NCBI RefSeq assembly: GCF_000179235.2
Contig: NZ_CP039373.1
Span: 1,209,860 to 1,273,859, forward strand
Reading direction: 5' to 3'
Length of the DNA stretch: 64,000 bases
Origin: Synechococcus sp. CB0101
GTDB taxonomy: Bacteria; Cyanobacteriota; Cyanobacteriia; PCC-6307; Cyanobiaceae
Numbering within the stretch: position 1 is the first letter of the stretch; each line of letters begins with the position of its first letter. The notes below the pieces were generated by a model, which was not told where the DNA came from, did no database searches, and was given only the letters and a program-made list of their open reading frames with translations. This document shows positions 45,837 to 57,918 of this stretch, one piece after another. A program made the translations under genes and the position numbers.

Positions 45837-46790
45837 TCAGGCCATGGCAGCCGCGCCACCCACCACTTCCAGGATCTCCTGGGTAATGGCGGCCTGGCGG
45901 GCCTTGTTGTAGTCGAGGGTCAACGTCTTGGCGAGGGCCTTGGCGTTATCGCTCGCGTTGTTCATGGCCGTCATCCGGCTGGCGAGCTCGGAAGCAGCCG
46001 CTTCCTGGAGGGAACGCAGCAGCTGGTTCTGCAGATAGAGCGGCAGCAGTGCATTCAGCAACTGCTCCGGGGTCTGCTCGAACACGAGATCGGAGGGCAG
46101 AGAAGGCTGATCGTTCGCCACCTTGCCTGTTTCCACACCCAGCTGACCATCACGGGTGGTGAGACGGAAGATCTCATCATCCGGGCTGGCAATGCCCTGG
46201 GGATCCAGGGGCAGCAGAGTTTGTGACACCGGCTTGGAGCTCACCAGGTTGATGAACTTGGTGAAGATGATCTCCACGCGATCGGTGCTGCCTGAGAGGA
46301 ACTCAGCGAGCACTTCTTCAGCAATCTGGCCAGCTTCAGCAGCGTTGGGCACCTGCTCCAGCCCCATGAAGGTGGCGCGGATGGTGTACTGGCTAGCGCG
46401 GTTCTGGAAGTAGGTGGCGACCTTGCGGCCGATCAACACCAGATCCACGGTGTAACCCTGAGCGGTGAGCTCAGCGTGCCGTTGTTCCGTGCGCTTGATG
46501 ATGTTGGCGTTGTAGCCACCGCATAGACCGCGATCACCGGTGACAGCCAACAGGGTGATCGTGCTCACCTCACGGCTCTCCAGCAGGGGAGCATCCACCG
46601 ATTCGAACTGCATGCGGGTCTGGAGGTTCTCCAGGATCCGCGCCAGCCGATCGGCAAACGGCCGGCTGCGCAGCACCTGCTCCTGAGCCCGACGCACTTT
46701 GGCGGCGGCCACCAGGCGCATGGCCTCGGTGATCTTGCGGGTGTTCTTAACGGAACTGATCCTGTCGCGGATCTCCTTAAGGTTCGCCAT
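45837..46790 (-). CDS. atpG: F1 ATP synthase gamma subunit
   Basis: A 317-aa central rotor subunit (atpC in cyanobacterial naming). It starts [32 protein letters not shown], shortened here, the usual coiled N terminus, and ends with [17 protein letters not shown], the C-terminal helix. An insertion of roughly 30 residues ([16 protein letters not shown]) in the middle corresponds to the regulatory segment of photosynthetic gamma subunits; it lacks the Cys pair used for thioredoxin control in plants, as is normal in cyanobacteria. Last gene of the minus-strand operon; 30 bases after atpA. Confidence 0.96.
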   Translation of the reverse strand: MANLKEIRDRISSVKNTRKITEAMRLVAAAKVRRAQEQVLRSRPFADRLARILENLQTRMQFESVDAPLLESREVSTITLLAVTGDRGLCGGYNANIIKRTEQRHAELTAQGYTVDLVLIGRKVATYFQNRASQYTIRATFMGLEQVPNAAEAGQIAEEVLAEFLSGSTDRVEIIFTKFINLVSSKPVSQTLLPLDPQGIASPDDEIFRLTTRDGQLGVETGKVANDQPSLPSDLVFEQTPEQLLNALLPLYLQNQLLRSLQEAAASELASRMTAMNNASDNAKALAKTLTLDYNKARQAAITQEILEVVGGAAAMA

Positions 46791-46820
46791 GGAAGGGGTT
46801 CTCCGGGTTAACCGTCAGGA

Positions 46821-48938
<2,118 letters not shown>

Positions 48939-48939
<1 letters not shown>

Positions 48940-49457
48940 CAGGCGTTCCCCAGAGTTTTGATGGACTGGCTGACCAGCTGGGCCTGGGCCTCAGGGCTGA
49001 GCTTGCCGGGGAGCGTGGCCAGAGCTTTCTCGATGGCCAGGCGAGCAGCTTCGCGACGCAGCTGGGTGCTGACGCGAGCGGCTTCGGCATCCATATCCGC
49101 AGCAGCGCCCTGCTTGAGGCGGGCCATCTCATCGATGGTGCGCTTCTCGCTCTCGAACCGAATGGCCTCGGCACGGGCTTTGCCGTCGGCACGGATCTGT
49201 TCGGCCTTCTGCTGGGCTTCGGCCAGATCCTTCTGAGCCTGAGCGAGCTGGGTGGTGGCACTGGCCAGGCGCTCTTCAGCGTCTTTCAGGTCGGCCAGGA
49301 TGATCGCCCGACGCCGCTCCAGGATGCCGCCCAGGAAATTGGGCAGAAACTTGTAGAGGGCGAAGATGACGATCGCCAGGTTGATGATGTTGGTCTCGAA
49401 CACATTGAGGTTCAGACCAAAGCCACCGTGATTGGCGAAGAGGCTAGGGAAAGTCAT
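48939..49457 (-). CDS. atpF: F0 ATP synthase subunit b
   Basis: A 172-aa peripheral-stalk subunit with a single N-terminal membrane span (about residues 21-42, [21 protein letters not shown]) then a long, charged coiled coil (about 45-160). Together with b' it forms the heterodimeric stalk unique to phototrophs. The start overlaps the b' stop by four bases (ATGA) and the stop shares one base with delta. Confidence 0.94.
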
Positions 49458-49915
49458 TTGGCGGCCAGCAGACGGTCGACGATCAGGTCACCGAGCTTCT
49501 CGGCGTCACCCTTGAGCTGGCCAAGGGCCGACTCCCGCTGGGCGTCGATCTCACGACGGGCCTGCTCACGGGAGGCATTCGCTTCAGCCGTGGCGGTGGC
49601 CAGGGCTTCGCGGTAGAGCTTGTCGGAATCCTGCTCCGCTTCCTGAATGAGCTGTTGGGTGGCCTTGCGGGCCTCCTTCAGCTGCTCACGCAGATCCGCC
49701 TCCAGGCGCTCCACCTGAGCCAGCTTTTGCTTGGCCTCGGCACGGCTGGTGGTGATGTACCCCTCGCGCTCTTCCACAACCCGGCCAACGGGGCGGAAGA
49801 ACAGGGCATTGAGAATGAAGGTGAGGAGAACCACCTGCACCGCCATCAGCGGCAGGGTGGCATCGAGGTCGAACAGACCTCCCTCCGTTGCACCGAGCAG
49901 GAGCCAGCTGGTCAT
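49454..49915 (-). CDS. atpF2: F0 ATP synthase subunit b'
   Basis: A 153-aa second stalk subunit (atpG in cyanobacterial naming) with span [17 protein letters not shown] near residues 28-45 and a coiled-coil tail rich in Glu/Lys/Ala. The presence of both b and b' genes is diagnostic of cyanobacterial/plastid-type enzymes. Overlaps atpF by ATGA; 105 bases separate it from the c-subunit gene upstream. Confidence 0.94.
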   Translation of the reverse strand: MTSWLLLGATEGGLFDLDATLPLMAVQVVLLTFILNALFFRPVGRVVEEREGYITTSRAEAKQKLAQVERLEADLREQLKEARKATQQLIQEAEQDSDKLYREALATATAEANASREQARREIDAQRESALGQLKGDAEKLGDLIVDRLLAAK

Positions 49916-50020
49916 GAGGCGGGGGTGCGGGCGGTTGAAAGCGGTCGCGTACGGATGCAGTGAGGTGAATGGAGTGAAGAAACCCAGCCGAAGCCGGGTC
50001 TCTTCTCACCTCAGGCGCGA

Positions 50021-50410
<390 letters not shown>

Positions 50411-50439
50411 TCACGCCCTGGCGGGGAGAGGTTGAACCT

Positions 50440-51168
50440 CTAGTGATGCTCTTCGTGCACCGCTTCGCCGATGTAATTACCAGCGAGGGTGGCGAAGATC
50501 AAAGCCTGGATGGCGCTGGTGAACAGGCCAAGGAACATGGCCGGCAGGGGCACCAGCAGAGGCACCAGGAAGGCCAGCACAGCCACCACCAATTCGTCCG
50601 CCAGAATGTTTCCGAACAGACGGAACGAAAGGGAGAGGGGCTTGGTGAAATCTTCGATGATCTTGAACGGGAGCATGATCGGAGTCGGCTCCACGTAGTA
50701 CTCGAAGTACCGGAATCCTTTGCGGCTCAGGCCTGCATAGAAGTAGGCCAGAGACACCAGCAGGGCCAAAGCCACGGTGGTGTTGATGTCGGCGGTCGGG
50801 GCGCCGAGTTCACCTTCGGGCAGATGGATCAGCTTCCAGGGCACCAGGGCACCACCCCAGTTGCACACAAAGATGAACAGGAACAGGGTGCCGATGAACG
50901 GCAGCCAATCGCGGTAGGCCTTCTCGCCGATCTGCTCGCGGGCGAGATCACGGATGTAATCCCACAGAAACTCGAGCAGGTTCTGCATGCCGCGCGGATC
51001 GCGCTCCATCTTGCGGCTGCCCACCAGCACAAAGGCCAGCAGAGCGCCGATCACCACCCAGGAGCTGAGAAACACCTGGCCGTGGATCTTGAGATTGCCC
51101 AGCTGCCAATAGAGGTGCTGACCCACCTCCAGTTCGGCAAAGGGAAGAGCGAGTGGCAAGAAACCCAT
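50440..51168 (-). CDS. atpB: F0 ATP synthase subunit a
   Basis: A 242-aa channel subunit (atpI in cyanobacterial naming) with about five membrane helices. Conserved [20 protein letters not shown] contains the essential Arg (FRLFGN), and [17 protein letters not shown] is the final helix; the C terminus ends EEHH. Starts [21 protein letters not shown]. About 50 bases downstream of atp1. Confidence 0.96.
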   Translation of the reverse strand: MGFLPLALPFAELEVGQHLYWQLGNLKIHGQVFLSSWVVIGALLAFVLVGSRKMERDPRGMQNLLEFLWDYIRDLAREQIGEKAYRDWLPFIGTLFLFIFVCNWGGALVPWKLIHLPEGELGAPTADINTTVALALLVSLAYFYAGLSRKGFRYFEYYVEPTPIMLPFKIIEDFTKPLSLSFRLFGNILADELVVAVLAFLVPLLVPLPAMFLGLFTSAIQALIFATLAGNYIGEAVHEEHH

Positions 51169-51218
51169 CGGGTTGTGCGTTCGGTGTCGCGGGAGCGACG
51201 GTTCAGGGAGAGGCCAGC

Positions 51219-51722
51219 TCAGGAATCGAGCAGAACCTGAAGAATCAGGGCCGGTTTGTAGAGCAGGAAGCCGAGCAGGGCCGGCAACAGCTCCAACTGG
51301 GGTAGGCGGGCGGAGGCCAGCACCAACACCACGGGCACAAGCAGCTGCGTCTTGCCCACCTTCTTGGCGCCATTGCCGAGCTTGCCCACGCTGCGTGCCA
51401 GAAGGCGCAGATAAAGCAGGCCGGCCAGCGCACCCACCAGCAGAGAGCCGGCGATGTGAAGGTCGAATGCCAGGGCCGTGATCAGCACCGCAATGGCGGA
51501 GACGATCAAGGTGGCCAGAAGCAGACGCCGCTGGAGGCGCAGGTAGTCGTCGGAGGGGGCAGCGGCAGCCTGGGAGGCCGCCTCAACCGCCGTCGTCGGA
51601 TCCGCCGGCAGATCCTCGCCCTCACCGTGCAACACCTCAGATGAAGCGCTGTTGTTGTGAGGGAGCGGGGGGGTTGCCAGCAAGGGCTCCTGCGCTCTGA
51701 AAAGGCGCGCGGAATCTATCAC
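51219..51722 (-). CDS. atp1: ATP synthase protein I
   Basis: A 167-aa accessory protein usually encoded first in F-type operons, thought to aid c-ring assembly or Mg transport. The C-terminal part has four close hydrophobic stretches ([20 protein letters not shown] and [15 protein letters not shown] among them), with the conserved [19 protein letters not shown] loop. An N-terminal polar stretch of about 60 residues is longer than in most relatives. The GTG start overlaps the methyltransferase stop by four bases (GTGA), which supports the long form and ties the methyltransferase to the atp operon. Confidence 0.84.
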   Translation of the reverse strand: MIDSARLFRAQEPLLATPPLPHNNSASSEVLHGEGEDLPADPTTAVEAASQAAAAPSDDYLRLQRRLLLATLIVSAIAVLITALAFDLHIAGSLLVGALAGLLYLRLLARSVGKLGNGAKKVGKTQLLVPVVLVLASARLPQLELLPALLGFLLYKPALILQVLLDS

Positions 51723-52939
51723 GCAGCGTTGCGGGCCAGGGGCTGAAGCAGCAACACGCGCTGATCCCGCAATTCCCTTGCCACAGAAGCGATCTGGCCC
51801 TCAGGCCAGCCCAGCGGCAAGCGGCCGATCGGTGTGGCCGCCGGAGCCTGCTCCAGGGCCTGCATCAGCGCCAAGCCATCGGCACTGAGATCGAGCGGCG
51901 CCATGTCGGAATCGAGCAATGCCGCACCGGGCCAACCCCACAGGCAGGGGTTGCGCTGGCCAGCGGCCGCCAGGAGCGCTGCGTCGTCGTCCCAGCTCCA
52001 GCGCTGCAGCGGCGGTTTAGCCAAGAAAAATTCGAAATGGCTGATGTCGGGATCGAGGTCTTCCACCAGCTGCCACTGCTGCAGTGGCGGTAGAGCCCTG
52101 GCCCGATCCAAAAGCTCCCCTTGCAGGAGCCGAGCCGGATCCCAAACCTGGGGATTGGAGAAGCCGGCGAACTCCAGATCGGCAGCAGCCACGAAGGCCA
52201 TCAAGCGCTCGAGGTTGTAGCTGGTCTCCTGGGGATGGAGATACATGTCGGCGAAGTTGGCATCGGCGGCGCAGTCGATCGCCCATCGCTGCTCGTGATG
52301 CCGGCGCAGGCGGTTGTGCTCCGGCAGCTCGGCCAGCAGCTGGCGCCCGAGCCGCAGCCCCTGCTCTCCAGTGCCCACACCCATCGCTGTGAGGGCCCGC
52401 TGGGTGCGGTGAATCTCCCAGCGCCCGCCATCCGCGTACAAAAACAAGTGCAGCAAGGCGCCGGGTTTCAGTAGGGCTGCCAGGGCTTTCAGCCCGGCTT
52501 CGGGCTGGCGCAGGTGATGCAGCACCCCCACCGAATTGATGTAGTCGAACGGTCCTTCACCCTCCAGCTCCAGGAGGCTGCGGTTTTCAATCCGCACCTG
52601 GGCCTGCTGATGCCCGCCGGAACGACGCACGCGCTCACGGGCCACCTCGAGAGTGCCCGGCGAAATATCCACCGCCAGGATCTCGGCGCCGGGGTTGAGA
52701 TGCGCCAGGTAATCCGTGCTCACCCCGGTGCCGCAGCCGGCATCCAGCACGCGCAGGGGAGCTCCATCCGCCGAACGGGGTGCCACCGCACCGGTGCAGG
52801 CGGCATAGGCCGCATCCACGCACCAGCGCCAGTTGTATCCAGGCGGTGGGCCGTCCTGGAGCGGATCACCTGGGTAGGGGAATGTGTCGTAAAAGGCGCT
52901 CACCACTGGGGTGGCGGCATCAGCCGGGGCCTGGGTCAT
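51719..52939 (-). CDS. Class I SAM-dependent methyltransferase
   Basis: About 406 aa. The Rossmann motif I is VLDAGCGTGVSTDYLA, with VDISPGTLEVAR (motif II) and DYINSVGVLHHL (motif IV). N-terminal SAFYDTFPYPGDPLQDGPP and C-terminal LGWPEGQIASV blocks recall a cyanobacterial methyltransferase family often near atp1. Substrate unknown. ATG at 52939 is preferred; ATG at 52978 would add 13 residues. It heads the atp operon through a GTGA overlap with atp1, and is divergent from apcE (about 150 bases between the starts). Confidence 0.85.
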   Translation of the reverse strand: MTQAPADAATPVVSAFYDTFPYPGDPLQDGPPPGYNWRWCVDAAYAACTGAVAPRSADGAPLRVLDAGCGTGVSTDYLAHLNPGAEILAVDISPGTLEVARERVRRSGGHQQAQVRIENRSLLELEGEGPFDYINSVGVLHHLRQPEAGLKALAALLKPGALLHLFLYADGGRWEIHRTQRALTAMGVGTGEQGLRLGRQLLAELPEHNRLRRHHEQRWAIDCAADANFADMYLHPQETSYNLERLMAFVAAADLEFAGFSNPQVWDPARLLQGELLDRARALPPLQQWQLVEDLDPDISHFEFFLAKPPLQRWSWDDDAALLAAAGQRNPCLWGWPGAALLDSDMAPLDLSADGLALMQALEQAPAATPIGRLPLGWPEGQIASVARELRDQRVLLLQPLARNAA

Positions 52940-53092
52940 GGCGCAGGAGGCAGCTCCGCAACCGAGCGAGCTTTTCATGGCTCAGGGGGTTGAAGCACCA
53001 GGGTTTGGGCCCGGCTGCAAACATTTGTTCATGGGGCCCCGGGAGGCCAGAGGGCCAGCCGTAACGTGCCTTGGCCTGGTTCGCTCTCCTCC

Positions 53093-56000
53093 ATGACTGT
53101 GACCGCCAGCAGCGGCAGCAGCAGGGTTGCTCCTCAGCGCTACGACACCCTGCCGCTCTCCAGCGTCCGCGAGGCGGAACAGCAGGACCGCTTCCTCGAT
53201 GGCGGTGAGCTGAACACCCTGGTGACCTTCTTCCAGAGCGGTCAGCTGCGTGTGGAAGCCGCCCGTCGCCTCTCGGCCAACGCCGAGGCGATCGTGGCCC
53301 GTGCCGCCAGCCGGATCTTTGCCGGCGGCACCCCGCTCTCCTATCTCGATGCACCCCTGAGCCCAGCGGCTGATGCCGGTGCCAACCCCCTGGCCACCGA
53401 CCAAGCTGCGTTCCAGCGCTCCGTTCAGACCTTTGCCGGCGCCAGCGGCGCCAACAAGCGCGGCAATGCGCTCACCCGCCTGCTCGAAGGTGCCGGTGGC
53501 GACGCCGATGTGCGCGTGGTGCTGCCCACTGGCTTCAGCCCGATCTCGGTAGCCCGCTACGGCACCGAGCGGATGAAGAAGTCGATCCGCGACCTGGCCT
53601 GGTTCCTGCGCTACGTGGGCTACGCCGTGGTGGCGGGTGATCCCAGCATCCTGCGGGTGAACACCCGCGGCCTGCGCGATGTGCTCGAGAAGGGCTGCTC
53701 CCTGGCGGCCACCAACGTGGCCCTGCAGGAAATGCGCGCCGGCGCTGCCGAACTGCTCAAGGATCTGCCTGAAGCGCGCCAGCTCTTGATCGACAGCTTC
53801 AACGTGCTGATCGAGGAGCTGGCCGTTCCCACCCCCTCCCCACGCCAGCGCCTGGGCAGCCCTGAAAACCAGGGCCTGCAGCTGCCGGCGATCTATGCCC
53901 TGGCTGCCCAGGGCAAGGCTCAGCGCTTCAACATGAAGCCGGGCATGAGTGGCGCCCAAAAAGCCGAAGTGGTGCGCGCCGCCTACCGCCAGGTGTTTGA
54001 GCGCGACATCGCCAAGGCCTACAGCCAGATGCCCTGCCCGGTGGAAGCCACCCAGGTGCGCCAGGGCGACATCTCGATGCGGGAGTTCATCCGCTCCCTG
54101 GGCCACAGCAAGGAATACCAGCAGCAGTTCTACGGCCGGTTTGTAAACAGCCGTGTGGTGGAGCTGGCCTTCCGCCACTTCCTTGGCCGTGGCATCAGCT
54201 CCCGCGAAGAGTTCACGCGCTACTTCGACATCGTCTCCGCCCAGGGCCTCAAGGGCCTGGTGGATTCGCTGGTCAACAGCATGGAGTACGCCCAGGTGTT
54301 CGGGGAAGAAACCGTTCCCTACCTGCGCGATATCGGCGAAGAAGCTCAGGAGAGCGCTGGCTGGGGTTCCAACCGCAAGCTGTTCCGCTTCAGCGCTCCA
54401 TTTGAGGGTGCCCCTCAATACGTCACCCTCTACGCCAGCTATCGCCAGCCCTACGCCGATCAGCACCCCTATGGCGGTGGCAACGATCCTCTGGGCCTGA
54501 ACTACGGCGCGATCTTCCCCTCGGGAACCGCCAATGTGGGCACGCGTCCGGCACCGATCCGCTACGACAGCCGCCGGATCCTGGTGGGCAACGGCATGCG
54601 CCAGCCGGGCCAGATGAACAGCCCGCAGTTCCGCGCCTCCACTCCCCGCAAGCTCGGGCCGAAGGTGGTGCGCCTGCAGCAGATCGCCACCGGCGGCAAC
54701 TCCGTTCCCCGCCGCGGCGGCCAGCCCAGCATCCGCAACACCGAAGCCAGCACCCAGGCCGTGATCCGGGCTGTGTACGTGCAGGTGCTCGGCAACACCG
54801 GTTACGCCGGTGAACAGAACAAGGTGGAGGAGATCAAGCTCGAGAACGGCGATCTCAGCCTGCGCGAATTCGTGCGCCAGGTGGCCCGCAGCGATGCCTT
54901 CCGGCGTCGTTACTGGAGCGGCCTCTACATCTGTAAGGCGATCGAGGTGATGCACCGCCGCCTGCTGGGTCGGCCCACCTTCGGCCGTTGGGAGATCGAC
55001 GCCTACTTCGACGTGGCGGCTCGCAAGGGCTTCTACGGCGTGGTCGACGCCATGCTCAACAGCCCCGAGTACTCCGAGGCGTTTGGTGAAGACACCGTTC
55101 CCTACGAGCGCTTCATCACCCCCACCGACCTGAACACCCGCCGGGTGCCGGCCCTCAAGCGGGCCTTCAATGCAGCGGCGTACGCCGACACCACCCCGCG
55201 CATCCGCCCGGAGGTCACCCCTCCTGCCGATTTCCGCGGCACCGGCAGCCTCACCGAGCGCAACCTGCCCGGCCGCAGCGGTGTGATCCGCGGCGGTTGG
55301 AGCGCCACGCTCACCGGCGGTGAAACCCTGGCTCCCGCTCCCAGCGCCAGCAGCGGCCCTGGTTCGGTGCAAACCCGTCCTGCCCCGGCTCGCAGCTGGA
55401 GCGCCCCCCGCTGGCAACCCGGCGGTGGCGCAGCACCCACCTGGAGCTCCGGCACCACGAGCTTTGCTCCAGCTCCGGCAGCCCCAGCTCGCACGATTGG
55501 TGTGGGTGGCGGCTGGAGCTCCACCGTCTCCAGCGGAGCTGCGGGTGCGCTGGCTGAACAGCCTGGCGCCGCCATGGCCAAGGCGCTCAAGCCCAGTGCG
55601 CTCCAGGGCTTCAGCAAGCGCCGCAGCCTCGGCACAGCGGTGAAGCTCTCGATGCGTCCCACCAGCGCTGAGGTGAACGAAGCGATCGAGGCGGTCTACC
55701 GCCAACTGCTGGGTCGCCAGCCCCTGGCCGCCGAGGCCCTGGGCGATGCTGAATCCCAGCTGCGCAACGGGAAACTCAGCGTGGCTGAATTCGTGGCTCG
55801 CGTGGCCGGCAGCGATTTGTTTGTGAGCCGCCTCAACCGCATGGCTCCCTTTAAAGCCGCCGCTGCTGCACACCTGGCGCTGCTGGGCCGTGCCGCTCAA
55901 CCGGCAGAAACCAGCCGCTTCCTCGCCACCCGCTGCAACGACGGCCTGCGCAGCGCCATCGATGCCGTGCTCAATTCCAGCGAGTACGCCAGCAGCTTCG

Positions 56001-56119
56001 GTCGCGACACCGTGCCCTACCTCAAAGGGATGGCCACGAGCGATGGCATTCCACTGAGCACGGTGAACCGGACCGCCGCCCTCTACGGCGGCAACGCAGC
56101 CCTCAACCCCACCGCCTGA
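53093..56119 (+). CDS. apcE: Phycobilisome core-membrane linker
   Basis: A 1008-aa L-CM protein that nucleates the allophycocyanin core, acts as terminal energy emitter, and anchors the phycobilisome to the thylakoid. Residues about 20-240 form the phycobiliprotein-like domain with an internal loop insert (about 80-140) and the probable chromophore Cys202 in KGCSLAATN. Three linker repeats follow (about 285-415, 552-675, 855-985), each with an EFxRxxxxSxxY-like start and a FGxDTVPY end, implying a tricylindrical core. A Pro/Ala/Trp-rich spacer (about 730-840) precedes the last repeat. ATG at 53093. A terminator follows, then apcA 422 bases later. Confidence 0.97.
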   Translation: MTVTASSGSSRVAPQRYDTLPLSSVREAEQQDRFLDGGELNTLVTFFQSGQLRVEAARRLSANAEAIVARAASRIFAGGTPLSYLDAPLSPAADAGANPLATDQAAFQRSVQTFAGASGANKRGNALTRLLEGAGGDADVRVVLPTGFSPISVARYGTERMKKSIRDLAWFLRYVGYAVVAGDPSILRVNTRGLRDVLEKGCSLAATNVALQEMRAGAAELLKDLPEARQLLIDSFNVLIEELAVPTPSPRQRLGSPENQGLQLPAIYALAAQGKAQRFNMKPGMSGAQKAEVVRAAYRQVFERDIAKAYSQMPCPVEATQVRQGDISMREFIRSLGHSKEYQQQFYGRFVNSRVVELAFRHFLGRGISSREEFTRYFDIVSAQGLKGLVDSLVNSMEYAQVFGEETVPYLRDIGEEAQESAGWGSNRKLFRFSAPFEGAPQYVTLYASYRQPYADQHPYGGGNDPLGLNYGAIFPSGTANVGTRPAPIRYDSRRILVGNGMRQPGQMNSPQFRASTPRKLGPKVVRLQQIATGGNSVPRRGGQPSIRNTEASTQAVIRAVYVQVLGNTGYAGEQNKVEEIKLENGDLSLREFVRQVARSDAFRRRYWSGLYICKAIEVMHRRLLGRPTFGRWEIDAYFDVAARKGFYGVVDAMLNSPEYSEAFGEDTVPYERFITPTDLNTRRVPALKRAFNAAAYADTTPRIRPEVTPPADFRGTGSLTERNLPGRSGVIRGGWSATLTGGETLAPAPSASSGPGSVQTRPAPARSWSAPRWQPGGGAAPTWSSGTTSFAPAPAAPARTIGVGGGWSSTVSSGAAGALAEQPGAAMAKALKPSALQGFSKRRSLGTAVKLSMRPTSAEVNEAIEAVYRQLLGRQPLAAEALGDAESQLRNGKLSVAEFVARVAGSDLFVSRLNRMAPFKAAAAAHLALLGRAAQPAETSRFLATRCNDGLRSAIDAVLNSSEYASSFGRDTVPYLKGMATSDGIPLSTVNRTAALYGGNAALNPTA

Positions 56120-56147
56120 TTCGCCACCTCCGGCGATGACGCTTCAA

Positions 56148-56175
56148 CCCCCTGCCCAACGGCAGGGGGTTTTTC
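56148..56175 (+). terminator. Terminator between apcE and apcA
   Basis: A 10-bp perfect stem ACCCCCTGCC / GGCAGGGGGT with a CAAC loop followed by five T residues. It lies 28 bases after the apcE stop, so transcription of apcE probably ends or is attenuated here and apcABC must have its own start in the 366 bases that follow. Confidence 0.9.
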
Positions 56176-56541
56176 ATGGGAACGGATTTTTGTGACAAAA
56201 CCAAGCGCAATTCACGCCAACGAAATGCAACGAAACCGATCTTGAAGCGCGATTAATTGTGAACAATTCGCGCACGGATCGCCACCAACAAGTAGCCAGA
56301 GAACCCTGTCGCTGCAAGCGTTTTCACGGACAGGACTCGCCGTGAAGAACTGTTACCGGGGGCCGGGAGGCCGCAGGGCTCTGCCACAGAATGACTCGGC
56401 GGTCAGCACTGCTGCCGCGCCTTCAGTCGCCCGCCCCCGACGCAGCCTGCTGCGGGAGGAGCACACCTCTGAAGACCTCCCCCCTTACCCACCGGATATC
56501 GGTCACCGTTCAGGCGACCGCTTGTTTCGAGGCAGAACTGC
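56176..56541 (+). promoter_or_regulatory. 366-base apcA upstream region (promoter and long leader)
   Basis: No convincing gene; short frames here are Arg/Pro-rich shadows. The first 110 bases are AT-richer than the surroundings (AATTCACGCCAACGAAATGC and a palindrome at 56255-56268), as expected for a strong promoter of an abundant mRNA, and the last 100 bases hold a GAGG ribosome site 10 bases before the apcA ATG. Exact -10/-35 elements were not resolved. Confidence 0.6.
56255..56268. repeat. AATTGT-GA-ACAATT palindrome upstream of apcA
   Basis: Perfect 6-bp arms around GA, inside a longer imperfect symmetry (GCGCGA at 56247-56252 and TCGCGC at 56268-56273). It is about 270 bases upstream of apcA and about 85 bases after the apcE terminator. 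Looks like an operator; the binding protein is unknown. Confidence 0.6.
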
Positions 56542-57027
56542 ATGAGCATCGTCTCCAACTCGATCATCAACGCGGACGCCGAAGCCCGCTACCTCAGCCC
56601 TGGCGAACTCGACCAGATCAAGGCTTTCGTGAGCGGCGGTCAGCGTCGTCTTCGCGTCGCCCAGGTCCTGGCCGAGAGCCGCGAGCGCATCGTTAAGACC
56701 GCTGGCGGTGCTCTGTTCCAGAAGCGCCCCGACGTCATCTCCCCCGGCGGCAACGCCTACGGCGAGGAAATGACCGCGTCCTGCCTGCGCGACATGGACT
56801 ACTACCTGCGCCTGGTGACCTACGGCATCGTCGCTGGTGATGTGACCCCGATCGAAGAGATCGGCATCATCGGCGCCAAGGAGATGTATCGCTCCCTGGG
56901 CACCCCCCTCGAAGCCATGGCTGAAGCCGTGCGCGAGATGAAGAACGCCGCCATGAGCCTGCTCACCGGCGCTGATGCCGAAGAGGCTGGCTTCTACTTC
57001 GACTACGTCGTCGGCGCCCTCTCCTGA
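56542..57027 (+). CDS. apcA: Allophycocyanin alpha chain
   Basis: A 161-aa phycobiliprotein forming the core cylinders with ApcB. The start [23 protein letters not shown] is standard; the bilin attachment Cys is in [18 protein letters not shown] (the classic alpha-Cys81 motif, residue about 80). Preceded by a GAGG site. Spacing to apcB is 41 bases and the genes are surely co-transcribed. Codon use is strongly biased to C-ending codons, as expected for a highly expressed gene. Confidence 0.98.
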   Translation: MSIVSNSIINADAEARYLSPGELDQIKAFVSGGQRRLRVAQVLAESRERIVKTAGGALFQKRPDVISPGGNAYGEEMTASCLRDMDYYLRLVTYGIVAGDVTPIEEIGIIGAKEMYRSLGTPLEAMAEAVREMKNAAMSLLTGADAEEAGFYFDYVVGALS

Positions 57028-57068
57028 GGATCTTTCTTCTCTAACCACCGCCTCTTCCATCAGGTTCC

Positions 57069-57557
57069 ATGCAAGACGCCATCACCAACGTCATCAACCA
57101 GGCCGACGTCCAGGGCCTCTACCTGGACACCTCCTCCATGGGTCGCCTGGAGCAGTACTTCGCCAGCGGTGAGCTGCGCGTGCGTGCCGCTGCCACCATC
57201 AGCGCTAATGCTTCCGCGATCATCAAGGAAGCTGTGGCCAAGTCGCTGCTGTACTCGGACATCACCCGTCCCGGCGGCAACATGTACACCTGCCGTCGTT
57301 ACGCGGCCTGCATCCGCGACCTCGACTACTACCTGCGCTACGCCACCTACGCCATGCTGGCTGGTGACACCTCGATCCTCGACGAGCGCGTGCTGAACGG
57401 TCTCAAGGAGACCTACAACTCCCTGGGTGTGCCCATCGGCGCCACCGTGCAGTCGATCCAGGCCATGAAGGAAGTGACCGCCTCCCTGGTGGGCCCCGAT
57501 GCCGGCCGCGAAATGGGCGTGTACTTCGACTACATCAGCTCCGGCCTGGGTAACTGA
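57069..57557 (+). CDS. apcB: Allophycocyanin beta chain
   Basis: A 162-aa partner of ApcA. It begins [20 protein letters not shown] and the bilin Cys is in [19 protein letters not shown] (Cys81-type). An Asn in the [21 protein letters not shown] loop region marks the beta chain (Asn71-type methylation site upstream, in RPGGNMYTC). The C terminus [15 protein letters not shown] is typical. apcC follows after 33 bases. Confidence 0.98.
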   Translation: MQDAITNVINQADVQGLYLDTSSMGRLEQYFASGELRVRAAATISANASAIIKEAVAKSLLYSDITRPGGNMYTCRRYAACIRDLDYYLRYATYAMLAGDTSILDERVLNGLKETYNSLGVPIGATVQSIQAMKEVTASLVGPDAGREMGVYFDYISSGLGN

Positions 57558-57590
57558 TCCCTGCCTTCGGCACACCTCGAGGATCCACCC

Positions 57591-57791
57591 ATGCGCCTGT
57601 TCAAAGTCACCGCCTGCATCCCCTGCCCTGAAAAGGCCCGTTCCCAGCGCGAGCTGCAGAACACCTTTTTCACCAAGTGGGTGCCTTACGAAAGCTGGTT
57701 CGCTGAACAGCAGCGGATCATGAAGCAAGGCGGCAAGATCCTGAAGGTTGAACTGGTCTCCGGTCGCCGTCAGGTGAACGTGGGCAACTGA
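57591..57791 (+). CDS. apcC: Phycobilisome core linker, 7.8 kDa
   Basis: A 66-aa CpcD-like linker capping the allophycocyanin trimers at the ends of core cylinders. Sequence MRLFKVTACIPCP and WFAEQQRIMKQGGKILKVEL fit ApcC. A GAGGA ribosome site precedes it. The strong terminator at 57829-57853 ends the apcABC unit. Confidence 0.96.
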   Translation: MRLFKVTACIPCPEKARSQRELQNTFFTKWVPYESWFAEQQRIMKQGGKILKVELVSGRRQVNVGN

Positions 57792-57828
57792 TCTTCAGAG
57801 CCAATTCAGCGCTCTCGCGCTTCGAAAA

Positions 57829-57853
57829 AGCCCGGCCAAGCCGGGCTTTTTTT
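57829..57853 (+). terminator. Terminator of apcABC
   Basis: An 8-bp stem AGCCCGGC / GCCGGGCT with a CAA loop followed by seven T residues, 37 bases after the apcC stop. Confidence 0.93.
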
Positions 57854-57918
57854 ATGGCCATTTGATTGGCAAGGTCACCGCAGATACGGGATAGTCGGAA
57901 CCTCATTTCCACGCAGCA

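Noticed and set aside
52982-55900. Very long (972 aa) open frame on the minus strand opposite apcE
   Set aside because: It lies entirely antisense to a strongly supported phycobilisome gene; its composition is His/Gly/Ala-rich, as expected from the reverse of GC3-biased codons, and no motif is seen.
56342-56545. 67-aa frame in the apcE-apcA space
   Set aside because: Arg/Pro/Ala-rich, no motif, overlaps the apcA start and the regulatory leader; more likely non-coding.
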